This document shows positions 59,662 to 64,000 of a stretch of 64,000 nucleotides of DNA, piece by piece. A program made the translations under genes and the position numbers. Within the stretch, counting starts at the first letter, position 1; each line of letters starts with the position of its first letter. The notes under the pieces were generated by a model that made no database searches, was not told where the DNA came from, and was given only the letters and a program-made list of their open reading frames with translations. This DNA comes from Dyella kyungheensis (GTDB taxonomy: Bacteria; Pseudomonadota; Gammaproteobacteria; Xanthomonadales; Rhodanobacteraceae): contig NZ_JADIKC010000003.1 of assembly GCF_016905005.1 (NCBI RefSeq), forward strand, positions 186,001 to 250,000, read 5' to 3'.

Positions 59662-61094
59662 CAGTCCGCGCCCCCCGCGGCTTGCGCGGTGGTGGGTGCG
59701 GGCGGGGTGGGCATGGGCGCACCGCCCAGGGCCTTGTAGAGCGAGACATAGGCGAGATCGCGTGCGGCGATGGCACTCACGCGTTCGAGCTGCGCACGCT
59801 GGTTTTCGATCAGGCCTTCCTGCACGTCGAGGTTGCTGCCCAGGGTAAGTTCCGCGCGCTTGCGCAAGGCGGCAGTGCTGCTGTCCAGCGCCTCGGTGGC
59901 GCGTTGCATGGCGTCCTCGCGCAGGCGCGATTGCTCCAGGTCGCCCATCGCGGTTTCCGCTTCCGCCACGCCCTGCAGCACGGCCTGGCGATACGCAAAC
60001 ACGGCGGCCTTGAGTTCGTGATCCTTGGCATGCGCCGCAGCCACGCGCTGGCCCCAGTCAAACAGTGGCACGTCGATGATCGGGCCGACCGAGGAGATCG
60101 CTTCGCCGGTGTGCACGCGATAGTTCGACAGAATATTGGTCGACCACTGCAGCGATGCGCCCAAACCGATATGCGGATAGATGTCCGCCCGGCTCAGGCC
60201 GAGCTCGCCGGCCGCGCGCAGCACGTCGGCTTCCGCGCTGGCGATCTCGGGACGTGCGCGCAGCATGTCGGCCGGTGCGGTGGTCAGTTGCCACTCGCCC
60301 AGCTGCGGTTGCGGGCCGGGCGTAAGCCAGGCCGGATCGGGTTCGGGCTGTCCCATCAGTACGGCCAGCTGCTGCAGGCAGGCGTTGATGGCCTGCTGCG
60401 GCTCGGTCAGCGCGGCTTCGGCGCGGGCCAGTTCGGCCTGGCTCTTGGCCACTTCGACGGGCGGCGCCAGCTTCAACTGTTCGCGCACTTGCACCAGCCG
60501 CAACTTTTCCTGCTGCGCATCGCGGATGGCGGTGAGCAGCCGGGCCTGTTCCTGGGCCGAGCGCAGTTCGATCCAGCGACGGCTGACCTCGGCCACCAGC
60601 GACACCTGGGCGCCGCGCAACGCGGCCGCCGCTCCGTTCTCCTGCCCTTGTGCCGCACGCTTGCTGCTCTGCCAGGCACCGAACAACGGCAGCTCCCACA
60701 GGGCGTCGAAGCCGACCACGAAATAAGAGGCGGTGGCGTCCGGATCGATCACGTCATTGGTGCGCCCGTGAACATTGGGCAGATAGGGATCGTAGGCGTG
60801 GTGGTTCTGCGTGCGTGCGGCGCGCAGGCGCTCGGCTGCCTCCGCCACGTTCAAGTTGTTCTGCAGGGCACGATCGATCAGGGCATCCAGCTCAGGATCG
60901 CCCAGCGCCTGCCACCAGCCGCGCAGGTCGGCGGAGGGCGGCGCGACGCCGGTCGGCGCGTTGCGCCAGGTCTCGGGGACGGGCGGTTTGAGCTCGGGCA
61001 GGGGAGCCACCGAGCAACCGGCCAGCAGCGCAAGTCCACACGCCAGCAGGCCGCTGGCGAGCAGAGAACGATCCCGGCGAGATACAGCTTCCAT
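59661..61094 (-). CDS. Outer-membrane efflux lipoprotein (NodT/TolC family)
   Basis: A 477-residue outer-membrane factor with lipobox LAGC (Cys27) and the duplicated TolC helical pattern: 'WWQALGDPELDALIDRALQNNLNVAEAAERLRAA' (family motif in parts), 'AEVSRRWIELRSAQEQARLL', 'RARPEIASAEADVLRAAGELGLSRADIYP' and 'AVLQGVAEAETAMGDLEQSRLRED'. It provides the outer-membrane channel for the export system encoded downstream. ATG 61094 places the signal peptide correctly; a GTG twelve codons upstream is possible. Confidence 0.93.
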   Translation of the reverse strand: MEAVSRRDRSLLASGLLACGLALLAGCSVAPLPELKPPVPETWRNAPTGVAPPSADLRGWWQALGDPELDALIDRALQNNLNVAEAAERLRAARTQNHHAYDPYLPNVHGRTNDVIDPDATASYFVVGFDALWELPLFGAWQSSKRAAQGQENGAAAALRGAQVSLVAEVSRRWIELRSAQEQARLLTAIRDAQQEKLRLVQVREQLKLAPPVEVAKSQAELARAEAALTEPQQAINACLQQLAVLMGQPEPDPAWLTPGPQPQLGEWQLTTAPADMLRARPEIASAEADVLRAAGELGLSRADIYPHIGLGASLQWSTNILSNYRVHTGEAISSVGPIIDVPLFDWGQRVAAAHAKDHELKAAVFAYRQAVLQGVAEAETAMGDLEQSRLREDAMQRATEALDSSTAALRKRAELTLGSNLDVQEGLIENQRAQLERVSAIAARDLAYVSLYKALGGAPMPTPPAPTTAQAAGGAD

Positions 61095-61330
61095 TTTCGG
61101 CAGATCCGGGTTGTTTCGACGATGAAGCACGAAATTCCTGGGGGTTCGATCGACGCGGCGATCCGGGACTGGGTAAAGGATACCGGACCTTCCCTACAAC
61201 TGGCTTATGGCGGGGCCGAGAAAGTCTGTTTGGATGAAGACATTTGCGCAGCTTCTTTCGGCAAGAAAGGGGGCCGAAAGGGGTGTCTTTCTAGTCTTGT
61301 CATCACACTGCATTAGCGGAGCTGCACCGA

Positions 61331-62035
61331 GTGACAGGCTGGACCATCCTCTGCGATTTCGACGGCACCATTTCCGTCGAGGACGTGATCGACTCCCTGC
61401 TCGACCGTTTCGGCCGTCCCGGCTGGGAAACGCTGGAGCAGGACTGGCGTGCCGGCCGCATCGGCTCGCGCGAATGCATGACCGGGCAGGTGGGTCTGCT
61501 GGACATGACCCAGGAAGCGCTGGACAAGCATCTCTCCTCGCTGTGGATCGACCACGCGTTCCCGGCCTTCGTGGCCAAGACACGCGAATTGTCGACCCCG
61601 CTGCGGGTGGTGAGCGACGGCCTCGACTACGCCATCCACAAGATCCTGGGCCGTTACGGCCTGGACGATCTGCCGCTGGCGGCCAACCACCTGGCCCCGG
61701 CCACGCCGCCGCGCCAGTGGCAGCTGACCTCGCCGTTCCAGGCCGACGGTTGCCGCAGCGGCACCTGCAAGTGCGCCGTGGCGGCCCAGGCCGCCAAGAC
61801 GGGTACCAAGACGTTGCTGATCGGCGACGGCGCCTCGGATTTCTGCGCCGCCGACCGCGTCGATTTCGTGTTCGCCAAGCATCGCCTGATCGAGCATTGC
61901 CGCGCCGCCGGCATCCCCTACGTGCCGATCACCGGCTTCGAGGATGCGCTGGAGCTGCTGCCCCGTCTGCTCGATGGCAGCCTGCTGGCCGAACACACGC
62001 CGGGCGAACCCGCCCTGGCCGTCACGATCCCCTGA
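61331..62035 (+). CDS. HAD-family phosphatase, MtnX-like
   Basis: A 234-residue HAD-IB phosphatase. Motif 1 is 'LCDFDGTIS' (nucleophile Asp), motif 2 'LRVVSDGLDYAI', motif 3 'LLIGDGASDFCAADRVDFVFAK'. The pattern matches MtnX/phosphoserine-phosphatase-like enzymes; the methionine salvage partners of MtnX are not nearby, so the substrate is not established. An unusual Cys-rich segment, 'CRSGTCKCAV', lies near residue 137. The start is GTG 61331. It is 48 bases upstream of the aminotransferase gene, so the two may form an operon. Confidence 0.8.
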   Translation: MTGWTILCDFDGTISVEDVIDSLLDRFGRPGWETLEQDWRAGRIGSRECMTGQVGLLDMTQEALDKHLSSLWIDHAFPAFVAKTRELSTPLRVVSDGLDYAIHKILGRYGLDDLPLAANHLAPATPPRQWQLTSPFQADGCRSGTCKCAVAAQAAKTGTKTLLIGDGASDFCAADRVDFVFAKHRLIEHCRAAGIPYVPITGFEDALELLPRLLDGSLLAEHTPGEPALAVTIP

Positions 62036-62083
62036 ACGGGCCTGGCCCGTTCATCCCCACTCTGATCGATTCCGGATTTCCTG

Positions 62084-63493
62084 ATGAACGCTTACGACAA
62101 GAACGCCGCTGGCGTGGTGATTCCCGACGCCCAGCTGCTCGCCGATGAGGCGCAGTGGAGCTCCTTTGGCGACACCGTGCACTACGTCGATCCGCCGAAG
62201 ATCTTCCGCCACGGCGAAGGCAGCTGGATGATCGATACCGCGGGCACGCGCTTCCTCGATCTGCAGATGTGGTACTCGGCGGTGAACTTCGGTTACGGCA
62301 ACAAGCGCCTGAACGACACGCTGAAGAACCAGATCGACGTGCTGCCGCAGGTCGCTTCGCAGTATCTGCATCAGACCCGCATCGAACTGGCCAAGACCAT
62401 CGCGGTCGACGCGCAGAACAAGTTCGGCCTGAAGGGCCGCGTGCACTTCAACGTCGGCGGTGCGCAGGCGGTGGAAGACTCGCTCAAGCTGGTGCGCAAC
62501 TACACCGGTGGCAAGAGCCTGATGTTCGCGTTCGAGGGCGGTTACCACGGCCGCACGCTGGGCGCTTCGTCGATCACCTCGAGCTACCGCTACCGTCGTC
62601 GCTTCGGCCACTTCGGCGAGCGGGCGATGTTCGTGCCGTTCCCGTATCCGTTCCGTCGCCCGAAGGGCATGACGCCGGAAGAATATTCCGATGCCTGCGT
62701 GCGCCAGTTCGCCCGCCTGTTCGAAACCGAATACAACGGCGTGTGGGACCCCAAGGTCAATCAGGCTGAGTACGCCGCGTTCTACGTCGAGCCGATCCAG
62801 GGCACCGGCGGTTACGTGTTGCCGCCGATGAACTTCTTCAAGGACCTGAAGAAGGTGCTCGACCAGTACGGCATCCTGATGGTGGTCGACGAAATCCAGA
62901 TGGGTTTCTGGCGCACCGGCAAGCTGTGGTCGATCGAGCACTTCGGCGTGACGCCGGACATCATCGTGTTCGGCAAGGCGCTCACCAACGGCCTCAATCC
63001 GCTGTCGGGCCTGTGGGCGCGCGAAGAGCTGATCAACCCGACCATCTTCCCGCCGGGCTCCACCCACTCGACGTTCAACTCCAACCCGCTGGGCACCGCG
63101 CTGGGTCTGGAAGTGATCAAGATGGGTTACGAGCTGGACTACGAGACCAGCGTGCCGAAGAAGGGCGCGCACTTCCTCGAAGGCCTGCGCGACCTGCAGA
63201 AGCGCCACAAGGAAATCGGCGACGTCGACGGCCTCGGTCTGGCCATGCGCGCCGAGATCTGCACCGACGATGGCTTCACGCCGAACAAGGCGCTGCTGGA
63301 CAAGATGGTCGACATCGGCCTCGCCGGCGACCTCGAGCACAACGGCAAGAAGATCGGCCTCGTGCTCGACGTGGGCGGCTGGTACAAGAACGTGATCACC
63401 TTCGCGCCGTCGCTGGACATCACGCACGAAGAAATCGACCTGGCCATCGCGCTGCTCGATCAGCTGCTGACCAAGGCAAAGAAGGCGATGTAA
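62084..63493 (+). CDS. Class III pyridoxal-phosphate aminotransferase
   Basis: A 469-residue aminotransferase: 'FLDLQMWYSAVNFGYGNKRLN', 'HFNVGGAQAVEDSLKLVRNYTGG', 'AFEGGYHGRTLGASSITSSYRY', 'YGILMVVDEIQMGFWRTGKLW' with the PLP Asp, and the Schiff-base Lys in 'IVFGKALTNGLNPLSGLW', then 'THSTFNSNPLGTALGLEV'. It is distinct from the other class III enzyme in this window (26190-27698). The amino donor and acceptor are unknown. Linkage to a phosphatase suggests a shared pathway. Confidence 0.9.
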   Translation: MNAYDKNAAGVVIPDAQLLADEAQWSSFGDTVHYVDPPKIFRHGEGSWMIDTAGTRFLDLQMWYSAVNFGYGNKRLNDTLKNQIDVLPQVASQYLHQTRIELAKTIAVDAQNKFGLKGRVHFNVGGAQAVEDSLKLVRNYTGGKSLMFAFEGGYHGRTLGASSITSSYRYRRRFGHFGERAMFVPFPYPFRRPKGMTPEEYSDACVRQFARLFETEYNGVWDPKVNQAEYAAFYVEPIQGTGGYVLPPMNFFKDLKKVLDQYGILMVVDEIQMGFWRTGKLWSIEHFGVTPDIIVFGKALTNGLNPLSGLWAREELINPTIFPPGSTHSTFNSNPLGTALGLEVIKMGYELDYETSVPKKGAHFLEGLRDLQKRHKEIGDVDGLGLAMRAEICTDDGFTPNKALLDKMVDIGLAGDLEHNGKKIGLVLDVGGWYKNVITFAPSLDITHEEIDLAIALLDQLLTKAKKAM

Positions 63494-63500
63494 TCAACAC

Positions 63501-63540
63501 GACGCCGCGAATCACAACTCGCGGCGTCTGTTTATGGTTT
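63501..63540 (+). terminator. First hairpin after the aminotransferase gene
   Basis: GACGCCGCGA (63501-63510) pairs with TCGCGGCGTC (63519-63528); the tail TGTTTATGGTTT is only partly T-rich. Confidence 0.6.
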
Positions 63541-63576
63541 GTCTCAAGTTGTTCCCATGCAGGGGAAGTGTGACGA

Positions 63577-63608
63577 ACGGCGATGCGCATGCATCGCCGT
63601 ATTTTTTT
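63577..63608 (+). terminator. Second, strong terminator after the aminotransferase gene
   Basis: ACGGCGATGC-GCAT-GCATCGCCGT perfect stem (63577-63600) followed by A and seven T. Confidence 0.9.
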
Positions 63609-63891
63609 GTGCGGTGCCTGCAGGTTGTCCTGGCTGGCGATGTCGAGTCAGCACGCGTCATGCCAATGCAGTCATCGGGATGACAGTGATTCGCTCGTCA
63701 AAGCGACGGCATTCGCACGATTGCTTGTAGGCATTTGCTGATGCGCCGTCCAACGCCATGAAACGTCGGAGATTTTTCGCGCACGCTTTGCCGATGCAAA
63801 AATAATTTTTCAGACAGTGGCGTATATGCGCTACTTAAAGTGATTTCTAGTATGGCGCCGGTTTCTTACGTTGCCGCTGGAAGGACTTGTC
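63609..63891. other. Gene-free, lower-GC stretch upstream of the adhesin gene
   Basis: This region is visibly less GC-rich than the rest of the window, with AT-rich stretches near 63798-63812 and 63832-63853. It should hold the promoter of the downstream gene, but no convincing -35/-10 pair was found. The open frame at 63539-63730 has no recognisable content and runs through the terminator. Confidence 0.4.
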
Positions 63892-64000
63892 GTGAACAAA
63901 ATCTATCATGTCGTTTGGGATGACGAGAAAGAATGTTTCGTTGTCGTCTCTGAGTTGGCCGCGGGTCACCAGAAGTCGGGCTCGGCCAAGCTGACTCTCG
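63892..64000 (+). CDS. N-terminus of a large adhesin or autotransporter with ESPR signal (3' cut by window)
   Basis: Only 36 codons are inside the window. The start is GTG 63892 with AAGGA six bases upstream. The sequence begins 'MNKIYHVVWDDEKECFVVVS', closely matching the extended signal peptide region (ESPR) of autotransporters and TpsA-type filamentous adhesins ('MNKIYRVIWN...WVVVSE'). ESPR delays Sec export of very large surface proteins. The rest of the gene should therefore encode a long exported adhesin, haemagglutinin or similar. The upstream region is lower in GC, as is common for such genes. Confidence 0.8.
   Translation, partial: MNKIYHVVWDDEKECFVVVSELAAGHQKSGSAKLTL

Noticed and set aside
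63539-63730. Small ORF between the aminotransferase and adhesin genes
   Set aside because: It runs through a strong terminator, has no ribosome site and no recognisable content.

Overview
The window is a high-GC (about 65%) gammaproteobacterial chromosome segment, most likely from the Xanthomonadales (Rhodanobacteraceae: Dyella, Luteibacter or Rhodanobacter type). The evidence is the order thrS-infC-rpmI-rplT-pheS-pheT-ihfA-merR, a SUF operon led by an Rrf2 regulator of the Xanthomonas type, an Oar-like TonB receptor, and dense short hairpin repeats between genes. It is mostly conserved core chromosome. I see no prophage, transposase, integron or CRISPR array.

Layout. 1-6522: end of a TonB receptor, ppnN, tRNA-Asn, a small lipoprotein convergent with a lone GspH/FimT pseudopilin, uvrB, tRNA-Val, a HemJ/CopD-like membrane protein. 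6523-14869: REP-like hairpins, a structured leader, then thrS, infC (ATC start), rpmI, rplT, pheS, pheT, ihfA, a MerR regulator and tRNA-Pro. 14935-22937: serA divergent from a probable D-2-hydroxyglutarate dehydrogenase, a secreted beta-propeller protein, proline iminopeptidase, upp, an ABC-F ATPase and psiF. 23157-27698: a large secreted nuclease with a His/Asp-rich tail and a class III aminotransferase. 28006-35325: ABC-2 exporter plus DesK/NarL two-component pair, then a DUF3142 lipoprotein and an 810-residue exported protein. 35380-41391: queA, tgt, yajC, secD, secF. 41491-47142 (minus strand): a membrane protein of unknown function, a sterol-desaturase family protein, amgK-murU, glnK-amt. 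47466-56013: Rrf2 regulator, sufB-sufC-sufD-sufS, an M13 peptidase, a GNAT-Rieske pair. 56032-61094 (minus strand): a five-gene MacAB-TolC-like export operon that also carries a MipA/OmpV protein. 61331-63493: an MtnX-like phosphatase and a class III aminotransferase. 63892-64000: the start of a large adhesin with an ESPR signal, cut by the window edge.

How genes work together: translation (tRNA synthetases, IF3, L35, L20, IHF), preQ1/queuosine tRNA modification plus Sec export (queA-tgt-yajC-secDF), Fe-S assembly (SUF), ammonium uptake (glnK-amt), peptidoglycan sugar recycling (amgK-murU), serine synthesis with 2-hydroxyglutarate removal, and envelope export systems.

The most interesting non-coding signals are: a possible threonine-codon leader upstream of thrS, an ATC start for infC, a palindrome over the promoter of the SUF regulator, a sigma-54 element upstream of glnK, and a family of about 130-bp inverted-repeat elements with related interiors in four intergenic regions. 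No clearly new multi-gene system is evident; the DUF3142 pair and the MipA-containing exporter are the best candidates for further work.
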